Assembly (NCBI GenBank): GCA_002812745.2
Contig: NCSJ02000122.1
Coordinates: 55,811 to 119,810 of the forward strand
DNA from: Scytalidium lignicola
Lineage: Eukaryota; Ascomycota; Leotiomycetes
Direction: 5' to 3'
DNA length: 64,000 nt
Below are positions 36,215 to 47,128 of this stretch, one piece after another. The notes beneath the pieces were generated by a model, which was not told where the DNA came from, searched no databases, and worked only from the letters and a program-made list of their open reading frames with translations. The position numbers were made by a program, and so were the translations under genes. Position 1 is the first letter of the stretch, and each line of letters starts with the position of its first letter.

Positions 36215-37293
36215 CTAATCATCGATAGAGGGCTTTCTTGCTAAGAGCGTTACCGGTTGCCAATGATAAACTGCCCCTTTCTTGGTCTCGGCAAACAGTG
36301 CGAACAGCCGTTTCTGGCATTCTTGTTCAGTTGGAATAGAGAGCTGTTGCTCGTTCAATTTTGCAATCCCCTGAAACAACTCAATATGTCCCGTCAGATA
36401 TGTATTTGTACATAATGGCACTAGGGAAGAACGTAAAGCACTGGTGTCATAATCGAGGATTTCCAGGCCAGCTGCCCGTACGTGTTTGTCGATTTCTCCT
36501 ACCCAACTACCACAACCACAATTAGTAACCTCAGCGTTTGGATTTCGTTGCAATGAACATAAACATACTCGAAGATAAAGTTGAAGGCTTTGAAAACTGT
36601 TTGGGCCACGTGCCCAAACTCTCTGGCAGCTGTGCCATCGATAAAGGTTCGTCCGAGATTTGCGTCTTCCCATTGAATGTATCCACCGGGCTCTGTCGAA
36701 TCAAGTAAGCACACATTACTCAGACGTATTATCTATACAGCTGGGAAAGGTGGTCTTACTCAACATATTCATCGCGTGACGGATAAGGAGAGTAGGATTA
36801 TCACCCCTTACAATACAGCACCAACATCGAAGATGTACCACATCGTACTTACCTACCAGATGAGGGGGGACATCACCAAATGCATCAAGCACATTTAGGC
36901 TTACATTGTTGGGTAAAAACGCTTGTGATGGGTACTGGCTATCCGAGATATCGTAACCGTCTAACTGAACTGAGCTTGGTAGGTTTTCCGCTAAGTCTAA
37001 AAGCCAAAGGCTATTCGGTAGTGATATAAGAGATGTGCATACAAAGCGGTTATAGTAACATACCCAGTTCCCGTACCAATTTCAGCAATCCTCGTGTCTG
37101 TAGTGACTGAAATCTTAGGATTCAGCGTATATCCAGTATGAAGCTTCCACAGGAGATGCTGGGCGTCTAGTCTACCAAGTTCTGCCATTAATACGTTTTG
37201 GGCCACTCATGGGTCATTATCTGCGAACCTAACAGAGCCATACATATCCCGGCCCAGGACATAATCTTCTGATTCTTTCAATATGTTTGCCAT
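36215..37293 (-). pseudogene. SAM-dependent methyltransferase gene with one premature stop
   Basis: A four-exon gene can be read with all splice sites and phases intact: complement(join(36215..36506, 36569..36692, 36760..37010, 37064..37293)), 298 codons. It matches the class I methyltransferases common in fungal secondary metabolism (LaeA/UMTA-like). Motif I is IAEIGTGTG followed by LWLLDLA, then LDGYDISDSQYP and FGDVPPHLVGKYDVVHLR, and the post-motif KPGGYIQWED. The only lesion is an in-frame TGA at 37207-37209 (codon 29), where an Arg codon CGA would fit the context. Translation could restart at an ATG about seven codons downstream, before motif I, so a shortened enzyme is conceivable. This is a recent pseudogene, a sequence error, or a gene with a later start. 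Confidence 0.8.
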
Positions 37294-37865
37294 TATATCT
37301 CTTGAATAATCAACCCTTCAATATGAAGAGCTGAGTACCGAATTATATAGTTGTGCCTTGATCCACTTCTTATAAGCTTATGTAATATCTTGTCAGACTT
37401 ACGAGCTTGGTCAGATAGGTCTGTGTTTTTAGGCTTAGATAGCGCCGTAAGAATTTATAACTTTGTCAAGGTTATTTTTACTCCNTATTTTTATTTAGTT
37501 ATATAACAACTTAACTTCTTTTATCTTGATTGACCTAAGTTCAATTTGTTGACTTTGCGGAGGGAAGGCTTGAAGAGATCCTGAAAAGGTCGCTAAAAAC
37601 ACAGACCCATCTGACAAGGCTCGTTAAGTTACCGTATTTCCCAGGCATCATCGGGAGAGGCGGGCTAGTAGACCGGTGGGCAGTGTACGGAGAATTAGTA
37701 ATTACATTAGTGTAGTTGTATTATTAGATTCCGCACGAACCGGGCCACCGAAATTTACCGCAAAATTGAGCAAAATCAGGGGCTAAGTCATCTTACCTTC
37801 ACNTTTTTCTCAAGATATCTCAACAAACTTAAGTCCGCGTATATACGCGGACTTAACTCTGCATC
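37294..37865. other. Divergent spacer, no supported gene
   Basis: AT-rich. Carries isolated N characters at 37485 and 37803 beside T runs. A small palindrome GTCCGCGTATATACGCGGAC sits at about 37833-37852, just upstream of the ATG at 37866. Confidence 0.6.
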
Positions 37866-38999
37866 ATGGCCAGTCCATCGCCAATATCTCTCAAGGTAGA
37901 GACTGGAGCACCACCAACCAGCGATAAGGCAGGAACATCCTCACCCTTGCTTCCACTTCCACAAGACAAGCACACGGACGGCAACCAAGCAGACCAATTC
38001 GGCGATCACTCAAGCAGCTACTGGCCTCCAGGGTGGGACTTCAACCGCTACAGCAAAGCCACAGCCCTGGAGCTCCTAGCACTCCCCGACGAACAGTATC
38101 CTAAGCTACAAGCCGGCCTTCTCGAAGTGCTAGGCGAGGATGGCCAAAGCCATTTGAACGACTATCTATGTAAGCTAGCCCGTCAGAGAGCCGGTATAAA
38201 GCCATCCTACCCGGATTGGCTTACTTATCTACGACGTTTTTATCCCGACCAAGCATGGGATTTCGTTAGCATCCAAACAACGTGCTTCGATGACGCGAAG
38301 CGCTAGGCGGCCTTTAAAGCAAAGCTTAATGAAGTCGTTAGAAGGGCCTTCCACACCGCAATGCCGGCCTCGCCTGCTGATGTCTCCGAAGCTCAGGCTA
38401 AGTTTGAGATTCGCTGGATCGAGGATCCCGCTATAAACTCAGATCCGGACGTCAAAGAGCCCAGTCTTAAGAGGCTCAGAGTGCGCTTCAAGGAGGTGCA
38501 ATTATCATCATCCGGAGGAGTATCCGAGGACGTTCTTCCATCTGGAATGTCCAAAAATGTATTCCTGGTTGCATCGGAGGAATCAATCGCGTCCGTGATG
38601 GATGCATCCGTCGCAAAGATCATCCGTTGGCACGATCCCGACACGAGTGGTTCGACAAGGGCCAAACGGCTAGGGCCAGATGGCATAATTGGCGCACCTT
38701 GGATTCTCGCTGTGACAGCGGATGCGGAGCGGGAATTGGATGAAGAGGAGGACGGCCATGGGTGGTTCAAACCCGTGATCAAGGTCGCGGCTGAGAACTT
38801 GGCGGACGCGTTCTGGTGGGAGCTTGACTTCAGCACTGTGAGGAATGGAGATCCTTATAGCAAAATCACGAGCTTCACCAGGGAAGTGGATCTGAGAGGC
38901 GAGGCTGTTGATGGCAGTGAAGGTGAAAACATCCGCCAAGATATGTGGTGGGCAGGTTCTGTTCCCCCTCGAAGAGGTAAGAGAAGACGGTTTGATTGA
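37866..38999 (+). pseudogene. Unknown 377-codon ORF interrupted by one TAG
   Basis: A single frame runs from ATG 37866 to TGA 38999, broken only by TAG at 38304-38306. Sequence on both sides reads smoothly (YPDQAWDFVSIQTTCFDDAKR, stop, AAFKAKLNEVVRRAFHTA). The product would be a soluble, acidic/basic mixed protein. It has a Pro/Ser-rich N-terminus, WPPGWDFNRYSKATALELL (residues about 57-75), an acidic REL DEEEDG tract and a basic C-terminal tail RRGKRRRFD that could act as a nuclear localisation signal. No domain is recognised. A CAG-to-TAG change would explain the stop. A later ATG at 38361 could start a 212-aa C-terminal product. Confidence 0.65.
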
Positions 39000-39709
39000 A
39001 AGCTTACGACAACGTTACGTTTGGTCAACTGTGTCTGTGTTTCTGTGGGATATACGGTGCTCGGCGAGCAGCCCACTTGTATTGCAGCCCAGGCTGATGC
39101 AGAATCTGCGTCGTAACTCGAATAAGGCGTGGGTTGCTAGTGTGCGAACATACTGACGATGCACTCGGAGCATAGTTGCATGGCATCATATCCGCCAAGC
39201 ACCGCCGTGGTATCAGTTGCGTCACTGAATGTCACGTTGAAGAAGCCAGAGCAGTACTGGCCGGTTACCGAGTCCTTCATATATGCCATGGTGAACATGG
39301 ATGTGGCTGCATCAACCCAGTATGTAGATGGGCTGTATGTCCGTACCGCATGATGAGACTACAGGGGTACGGTAGTTTACCAGCTGGGTAGGACAAGTGG
39401 CATTGTAGAACACATCCATGATTGCGTCGTTGCCGATGGTATAATACGCGTTGGAGTCAAGCATAGTTAGGAGCTGGATGGGGCAATCGAGAAGTGGTTC
39501 TGTTAAGGCGGTATTGCAGTCTGCCGAGATGACGCTGAAGAAGCTGTCGGACTGGTTCGTCATGAAGAAAAACTAGTGATAAGAAAGACCTGAAATTAGC
39601 TGTTTGTTCTCTCAAAAGCGGTCAGACCAATGCTGTCACTCACACTCGACTGCTAAGCCATTGCAAGAGGCCAGATCAGGCACGAGGCCAACAGAAAGAA
39701 ATACAGCAT
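39000..39709 (-). pseudogene. LysM-type secreted protein pseudogene (N-terminal part)
   Basis: Read on the minus strand from ATG 39709: a clear signal peptide (MLYFFLLASCLIWPLAMA) followed at once by TAG, then a GTGAGT intron. The next stretch contains DCNTALTEPLLDCPIQL and DVFYNATCPTQLVNY. After a frame change it continues with VTGQYCSGFFNVTFSD and LCSECIVSMFAH, hits TAG, and reappears in yet another frame with a WAAIQVGCSPSTVYPTETQTQ-like segment. This is the N-terminal and inter-domain pattern of fungal multi-LysM secreted proteins, which bind chitin. The LysM modules themselves are missing, and the relic ends against the tail of the convergent ORF at 38999. At least two stops and two frameshifts are present, so it is dead. 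Confidence 0.7.
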
Positions 39710-40829
39710 GGCAAGCTTGTATTGTCGCTAAATTCTTGCTTGCAATGCAATATGATCTTCTGGAGCTAGACGTCTGGACGTGTAAGTTATAAAGTAGGTA
39801 TATGACCTCAAGTCACTTTATGACGGATCGGTCTACTAATAGACTAGTCCTACCTAGAGGTAGAGGCACGGCTGGGTAGATCCGATGTGAGAATCTCATT
39901 CCTTCTCCCATATCTCGGGGAGAATTGGATTCGGCGGGGGCTCGGTGAATATTGAACACGTGGAATGATTAGGGAGAAGGCGGGGAAGGGAGGGACTGCT
40001 TTTTTATTTTTTGTTTTCATTTTTGTTTTATAATAAATTTATGAAAGAAAACGCCTATAAAAAGTATTATTACTTGTGAGCTCTCTTAAGGATTGCTGTT
40101 CAATTTCAGCGATACGAACTTCCCTGAGACAAGGGTCCATGCAGTTCCAGACTCATTGAATAACTGGCATTGAGTATGCATTGCTCAGTTCTCGTCAATG
40201 GTATTTCACTAACCTGCTCTACCCTTCTCTGCCCTAAGGCAACGGGAACCTCGATATCCTTGTCGTAACTGGGCCGTCCCATTGGTGCTGGTCAGCAATT
40301 TTCCACGGTTTCTAAGGGTGTTTCGGGGCAGCAAACACATATCTATTGATTAAGTCAGTCTTATCTAGACTTAGTAATTCCACTCCTTCCTTCAATTCGC
40401 CGGTCAGGTTTGACTGAGATAGAAAACGTCACNTTTATTTTTTTGATGAAAGCGGTTAATTTTACGTGAGATCCTAGGATTACTACACATATTCCAGGAT
40501 AAATGAACACACCCTTTATCTTGATTGGTGAGAAGATCCCTATTAGGGAAGCTGCGAACAGAATTAGAGAGGCCCGGATGGTCATGTACGTACAGCAGCG
40601 CATTCTATTTTGCTTAGGGATATATCTTTAATCAGCTTGATCTATTATGGTCAATGATGTGGATTAATACTTCCACCGAAAGCAATGTTACCATAAGACT
40701 AAGGAGCCAACACCGCTCAACGTCTGATAACAAAAGACCCGTGTCTTGATATTTTATTTAAACTCTAATTTGCAGTACAATAAGGCTAAAGAATAGTCGG
40801 ACAATTAGGAGCTAGGTCTCACGTTCAAC
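39710..40829. other. Spacer, no supported gene
   Basis: Mostly AT-rich, with an isolated N at 40433 and a short T-rich run near 40000. No gene is recognised. Confidence 0.5.
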
Positions 40830-41993
40830 ATGGGCTCAACTGAAGACGTACAACCCGTTGGGCAATTCACGCATCCAGTCATCGATCACGACACTAAGAA
40901 CAACGATCCTTGGCAGCGACCGTACTTTATACCCCCACGAATGGGGAAACTCGTACCTAGATCCTCTCCATTAATAGATATCCGACCATCCATTTCAGAT
41001 CCAAAATACATCCCTTCCCACTTACTCAAAACCCACGGATTTGGAGTTGTTAAGCACAGCTCGGTATTATTTGAGCCGCCGTATGTTACGCAAGACTTAA
41101 CCGCGCAGACGATAGCTGAAGTCTATTACCCTGAAGTCCGAGATCTTGTGAAACAAACGACTGGTGCCAAACATGTGTTTATGATAGGTAGCGTTGTCCG
41201 CCGTGGATCACGCGCGCCAGAGGAATTCAAGTTGCCGACGGGACTGAGAACAGCCGCAGTAGTGAGCAACGGAGGCCGGGGAGAAGACAAGGAGATCAAG
41301 TCGACTGAGGATAGTCAATATGACAAGCTAGGTAGTCGACTTCAAATATCTCTGGCTAAACCGATTCGCATACCTCATCTAGATTACACACCTCTAGGTG
41401 CACGGCAAGCAATTCGTTTCCAAGATCAAGATATCTACAACACCGCTCTCGAAACTGGCGTGATCGCGGCTGAGGATAAAATTTGCGAGCACTATTCGTT
41501 TTCAGCGTCGAGTAGAGAAGCTGATACTCTCATTGCCGAACAGTATAACCAAAATGGGAAACTTGGGCCCAGGTATACAGCATATAGCATCTGGCGACCC
41601 CTCACGAAGGTTGAACGAGATCCCATAGCCTTGGCTCCGAGGATGAATTCTGCTATTGGTTGTGATGATAGCGATTTTGTGTACTGGAACTATGAAAATA
41701 GAATACCCGGACCACAAGAACTTGGTGGGGACTTTTTGAAAGAAGGCGCTATGTTGGGTGTTCGAGGAGAGTCACCTGTTGATAGCACAACTGGCAACAA
41801 CTCCCTGAAATGGTACTATGTCTCTGCGCAGCAACCTGATGAAGTCTTATTCATTAAGTTTTTTGACAGTGTAGCATTGGGAAGGAATGCTGAGGAGGCA
41901 GGTGCTCCATGGCATGCAAGCCCTGAAATCGGTTCTGCTGAGGGTGATCATCCGAGAGAGAGCATTGAGCTTCGGATCCTTGCTTTCTGGTGA
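40830..41993 (+). CDS. CmcJ/AsaB-like (GA4 desaturase family) oxidoreductase
   Basis: Single-exon 387-aa protein of the fungal family that includes AsaB, NvfI-like and CmcJ-related proteins. These are non-heme-iron-type enzymes or cofactor-less relatives frequently found in secondary-metabolite clusters. Family landmarks in order are: HGFGVVKHSSVL (residues about 69-80), the PIRIPHLDYTPLGARQ block (about 181-196), YSIWRPLTKVERDPIALAP (about 255-273), SLKWYYVSAQQPDEVLFIKFFDS (about 333-355) and the closing APWHASPEIG...RESIELRILAFW. The length matches full-length members. No signal peptide is seen. It lies 3.5 kb from the broken methyltransferase gene, which suggests a former metabolite cluster, but no backbone enzyme is in the window. 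Substrate unknown. Confidence 0.88.
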   Translation: MGSTEDVQPVGQFTHPVIDHDTKNNDPWQRPYFIPPRMGKLVPRSSPLIDIRPSISDPKYIPSHLLKTHGFGVVKHSSVLFEPPYVTQDLTAQTIAEVYYPEVRDLVKQTTGAKHVFMIGSVVRRGSRAPEEFKLPTGLRTAAVVSNGGRGEDKEIKSTEDSQYDKLGSRLQISLAKPIRIPHLDYTPLGARQAIRFQDQDIYNTALETGVIAAEDKICEHYSFSASSREADTLIAEQYNQNGKLGPRYTAYSIWRPLTKVERDPIALAPRMNSAIGCDDSDFVYWNYENRIPGPQELGGDFLKEGAMLGVRGESPVDSTTGNNSLKWYYVSAQQPDEVLFIKFFDSVALGRNAEEAGAPWHASPEIGSAEGDHPRESIELRILAFW

Positions 41994-42317
41994 ATAATTT
42001 CCCGCATAGATATCACGCCGACTAAAGGCTCTTTAATTTATTTTGAACTTTTGCTCTATTTACTTCTGATTTTGTTTACTTGGTACCAAGCGTGGCCTCA
42101 ATCTGTGCACATACAGACAGCATTTGTAACCTCAATGTTTGTTCCAACAGTGTGTTAAATGTAGCGAGTATGCGGGATCTATCAGGTCGGAAGTAATGAA
42201 ATTGCTTCTACAGTTAATACAACTGAAGCGAATTTTAAGGTTCAGTATTAAATCAATGTGCCGTTTTGGTGCATAAAAAGATATGTTATATTGCTTCATT
42301 TGGGTATCTGTTTTTAT
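41994..42317. other. Convergent spacer, no supported gene
   Basis: Short AT-rich stretch between two 3' ends. Nothing seen. Confidence 0.5.
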
Positions 42318-45300
42318 CTAAACTGATGATAGCATCTTTCTGTATTTCTCCTTTTCCTTTATACTAATCCCCTCATGTTCCAAGAGCAACTGAACCATTT
42401 CTAAGTTATTTCTCTCAGCTGCATATGACAATGCTGTGCATCCACTGTTATCTTGAATATTAATATCAATGTCCTCGTGTTCCAAGAGCAACTTTACTAC
42501 TTCTGCGTTATATCTCTCAGCTGTGTATAAGAGTGCCGTTTTCCCATTCTTATCTTTAATATTGACATCAATATTATCTTGTTCCAACAGCATCTTCGCT
42601 ATTTTTATGCTATATCTCTCGGCTGCATATGACAATGCCGTTCTGCCATTCATATCTTGAATATTGATATCAATACCATCGTGTTCCAAGAGCAACTTTA
42701 CTAGTTCTACGTTATATCTCTCAGCTGCATATAACAATGCCGTTTTGCCCAAATTGTTTCTAGCATTGATATCAATATTCTCGCGTTCCAATAACAGTGT
42801 GATCATTTCGTTGTAGTTTTCCTTAACGAAATCCTGGGATGATGCCACATATAATAATGCTGTATTACCATTAGAATCCTTAATACTGATGTCAATATTA
42901 GTATGGTTTAGCAACAGCTTCGCTGTATTTGCTTTTCTATGCCGGAGTGCCAATAACAGAGGGCTGCTACCAATTATACCCGTTGGATTAATGTCTATAC
43001 CATCTTGCCTCAGGAGCAATTTTACTACGTTCTCATGCCCCTCCATAGCTGCGTATGATAGTGCCGTGTTACCACTACCATCCCGAGCATTGATAGTAAT
43101 GCCATCTTGTTCTAGGAGGAGCTTCAAAATCTTCTCGTATCCGTTTTGGGAAGCCAAGGGTATGACTGTGTGGCTAAGCCAAATCTTAAAAGCCTCGACG
43201 ACATGGTCTTGTACCGACACACTGGAATCTGCTCCTAGTAGCACTAGCAGCAGTTTGATATCATCAGAACAGTTTAGGCGTTGTGCCGCTTCTAATGCAC
43301 TTCCATATTTCCCACCAAGGAAGCGTGCGCTGACATCAGCTCCCAGCTCGACTAGCAGAAGGATTTCTTTGATATCTTTTTTACATACTGCCGCAACCAG
43401 CGCACTATCATAGTTTCCAGTGTTGGCCTGCGCATTTATGTCGGCTCCAGCTTCCACGAGGGTAGTTATGCATTCGCGGGTAGTTATCCTAGATATCCCC
43501 ATTATCGTAGGGCGGAGATAGACCCTTTCCGCGACGGCTGCAATCAGTGCGGTGCCAAACCTGCCATATCGTAGCGGCATGTTGACATCTGCGCCCGACT
43601 GCAGCAGCAGCTTTACCGGGTTGGGCTCGCTATCAGCCCATTGGCCGTAGGGGGAAGCAACAGCAGCCGCCAGCGCACTTCCGTACCTCCCCTGGGTCAC
43701 GTGGGCATTCGCATCTGCTCCCGCATCCAAGAGCCACGTCATTGAATCGAGATGAGAACCGCGAGCTGCTACGGAGAGCGGAGTGCCCAACTCTCCCTGA
43801 GCATTGACGTCAGCTCCCAGCTCCACCAGCAGCCGAAGAGTATCTAGTTTTGGTTGCCAACCCCTCACGGCCCAGACTAATGCATTATTGAGGGCGAGCT
43901 GCACATTCCTCTCTGCTGCCATCTCCCCTAGCCGCTTTATTACTGCAACATGACCTCCATATGCTGCAGCCTCTATTGCTGTTTTCCACAGTAGTTTTCT
44001 CGCCTCCATCTTAATATCCGCTCCGGAATTTACTAAAACTTCAACCATATCTATCTGGCCTCCGCCTGCAGCAGCCACCAATGCACTGCCATGCCACATG
44101 TCGCTGAGTTGCCTGTTGACATCGGCTCCTAAATCTATCAGCCTCTGCGCAACAGCGGTAGAACCACTCATCACAGCGAGAACTAGAAGAGATTCTCCCC
44201 TCTCGTTTATGGCTTCGGGATCTAAACCCGGGTCTTCCCAAAATTCCGAAAGAATCTTATTGAATCCAAAGAGACACACGGCTAGGGAGACCAATGTTTC
44301 TGGTTGCAGGCTGGCTCTCGTAACTTCTGGAGCTGAATAATTACCTGGTACTAGGTACCAGATATCATCATATTTCTGCCAAAACTTGGTGTTCCAGACT
44401 CTGTAGGCCGGACCGCTCTCGTTTATAGACCCAAGGAATCCCTTGAGGAGTGCAGATAGCCGACTATCGATATCAGTATCTCCATGATTCCGAACATGAT
44501 GCGTCCACCACGTGGACGAATATATTAGGACTCCCGCGAAGGCCGACGATAATTCTGGTGTGCATTCAGGTAACCTTGATTTTACACACTTTTTAAAGAA
44601 AGGTTTGCTTTTTACCCAGGACTCCATTTTTAAATCCTCCTCCTCCAACGCCGATAAGGCCTCCTCTTTAAAAAATGGGGTTTTACCAAAGAAATAATTC
44701 AAAACGACCAGGCAGACTTTTGCTGCCATGCCGTTGGTTTTACTGCTATTCCAATGATCATCAAGGAATTCATGAACAGAAAGATGTGAAAGTCGACAAA
44801 CCCGTTGTTGCTCGTCAATAACCAATAAGTTCCGGCAGGCATCAAGCACAAAATTAATATCCATATCAGCTTGCTGAACAGTATCATTATCAGGATCCTG
44901 ACAAACAGCAACCACTAACTCCTCTATCCCCAGAGGCCTTATAGCACACATGACCCACTGCAAAGCTCGAGCCGCAATCTCCGGCTTACTTCCATCAGAC
45001 TTCTTAATCTGAGTAAAGATCTCATCGTAAGCTTTTGTAAGACCTTCTGGAAGTTGTCCCAGACGTTTCCTAATATCACTCTCACGAGAGAGCGATAGCA
45101 CCTGATCAATTTGTAAAGCAGCCCATTGGAACCTTTTGCAATTAGCACTTAGTCATACTATAACCAGAGGAAACTAAACATACATTCCATCACTCTCACT
45201 TGAGATCCTATTGACAATCTCTGTTTTCAAATTGTCAGAGATAGGGTAACGACGTTCTTTCTGGTTGTAGTCGATTTTTTCACGCAAATACTTAGTTATA

Positions 45301-47128
45301 TCGTTTTCGTTATCTGTTGCGCTAATACTTATGTTTTCTTTCATTTCTAATAGGCTTTTAATGTCGTCGTTCCGCCTACTAGAGATGAATACTTTCAGTC
45401 GAGTCGTTTTCTTGACTAAGTCGCTGAAGACATGGATGAGCTTTTGACGCTGTCCTTCATTGACTTCGTCCAAAGCATCCAAGATAAGTGTTGCTTGTGA
45501 GTATATTTGAACAAATTCCTCCAGCAAGTTTAAGCTCTCTTCGAAAGACAGCTCCGCCGAAGCGAAGCCCTTACTTTCCTTCATTTTGTAAAGTTCAACA
45601 AGGTGAGTCCGTACAGACTCAGATCCTGGCGAAATGGAAAGCTGTCTGACAAAGCATCGCAAAACGTTATCTGGATCACATCGGAGGTTTTCATCACGTT
45701 TACAATAGAAATATGCCAGCGTCTGATTGGAGCTGAAGCCAGATAGATGATCGATGACCTTCGAAACTAGTTTGGTTTTGCCAGCGCCAGCTAAGATATC
45801 AATCAGTAAATTAATCTTAAACTGGCATCGAACATTAAAGTTTGTAAATCGACTTACGAATTCCATGCAGCCATAAAATCATCGATTCTTCTGAGTTCAT
45901 CCAAGTTCGAAATTCATTTCGTTGAAGGAGCCATTCTCCAGTTTTTTCAGTCCGCCCCGTCCTAGCAGCCCCATGATGATCTTCATATGGGATACCCGAT
46001 GTCCATTGTAAAATTGTACTTCTCTCTTTCTCATTCGATCTGGTCCAAAGGGCCGTAACACCGGCGTCGACGTGGGTAATTGAACTCTTCCATTCCTTAA
46101 GTTGCTGGAGCAATTCTCTCAAGTCTGCTCTCCCATCTCGGCTACACAGCCTCTCACAATTCGTAGCAGCAATGTCAACATCTCTCTCAAGCCTCTCACG
46201 TTTCTGATCAAAATCGTTAATCTGTTCACTCGTCCACAATGCTTGCATTATTCGAGAAGTTTTGCTCTTACTGCAAACCCGGATGGCTAAGACCATGAAC
46301 TGCAGATTTAGTACATATAACTTTATTAACGCAGATTCAAGCTTCGAACTAGCTTCTAGTATGTAAGAATTACGGATATAGAGGGACCTAAAAATCTCGC
46401 ACTGACTAATGCTCGGGATAACTCGATCAAGACCAAGGAGAAGAGCAGCCATCTGTTCACGGTCGGATATGACAACCTGAGTGGATGTTAGAAATCACTT
46501 GAGATATAAGAAAATAAGACCGAATCTGTACCTTCAGTATAAGCCTGATAGCGGCCCAAGGTATCCCAGCATGCAGTGGGTCCACATTGACCGCTATATC
46601 TCCAACCGCCTTCACTTTCTCCAGCAAGCCTACGATCCTACTTGCCATATCCCGTAGATTTACTTCTCGTCCTCCTAGTGACAACTTCCAGTTTTTACTT
46701 TGGTGTTTCGTCTGCTGGAGTCGGCCCGCGGCAACCAAATCTTCGAATAGTGAGCCAGCATCATCGTCTTGGATTTGAGGTACATGCTGCCGGATTATAG
46801 TCTTCTCATCCTCAGAGAGCTGGTCCACAGCTTCGAGCCAGATATTTTTAGGAGTTGGACGCGACGGCGTCGTCGTTGACTGTGCGGCTTGATCCTCTAC
46901 CGAATGCGGGGCGAACTCCAACTTCGGTTCCGAAGCCTTACGTGAACGCTCAGTCGCGTCATGACTTAAATTGTCACTTGCAGGAGTAGGGGCGCTGATA
47001 ACTACAGGACTGAGAGTGACTTGCTGATGCGATACTGAAGCAGCGTGTACTTGTTGCGAAGGGGACGGCGACGACCGACGAGGGAAGAACTTCTTCACGT
47101 CGAGTTTCTCCTTCACGCGGCGCCGCAT
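42318..47128 (-). CDS. NLR-like protein: NACHT + ankyrin repeats
   Basis: STAND/NLR-type protein, 1545 aa, from four exons: complement(join(42318..45132, 45184..45790, 45858..46476, 46532..47128)). All junctions are phase-correct; the one in the P-loop reads GI|PGAGKT. A disordered Pro/Ser-rich N-terminus (1 to about 90) precedes a NACHT_N (NWD-type) region beginning NIWLEAVDQLSEDEK and VDPLHAGIPWAAIRLILK. The NACHT core has Walker A GIPGAGKTK (about 404-412), Walker B LILDALDE (about 507-514) and the sensor-like KVFISSR. The region after it holds LSHLSVHEFL. From about residue 890 to the end there are many ankyrin repeats (GADVN.. units, then units of about 34 residues with ALLYAAERYN..LVKLLLEH.GIDINIQD). 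The last six repeats are close copies of one another. The likely role is non-self recognition and cell-death signalling; the ligand is unknown. A further upstream non-coding exon is possible. Confidence 0.94.
42340..42960 (-). repeat. High-identity ankyrin repeat block
   Basis: Within the NLR gene, stretches of about 102 bp recur with strong nucleotide similarity. For example, versions of CTGCATATGACAATGC occur near 42419, 42622 and 42725. Each unit encodes one 34-residue ankyrin repeat. Such internal homology allows unequal exchange and repeat-number change. Confidence 0.8.
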
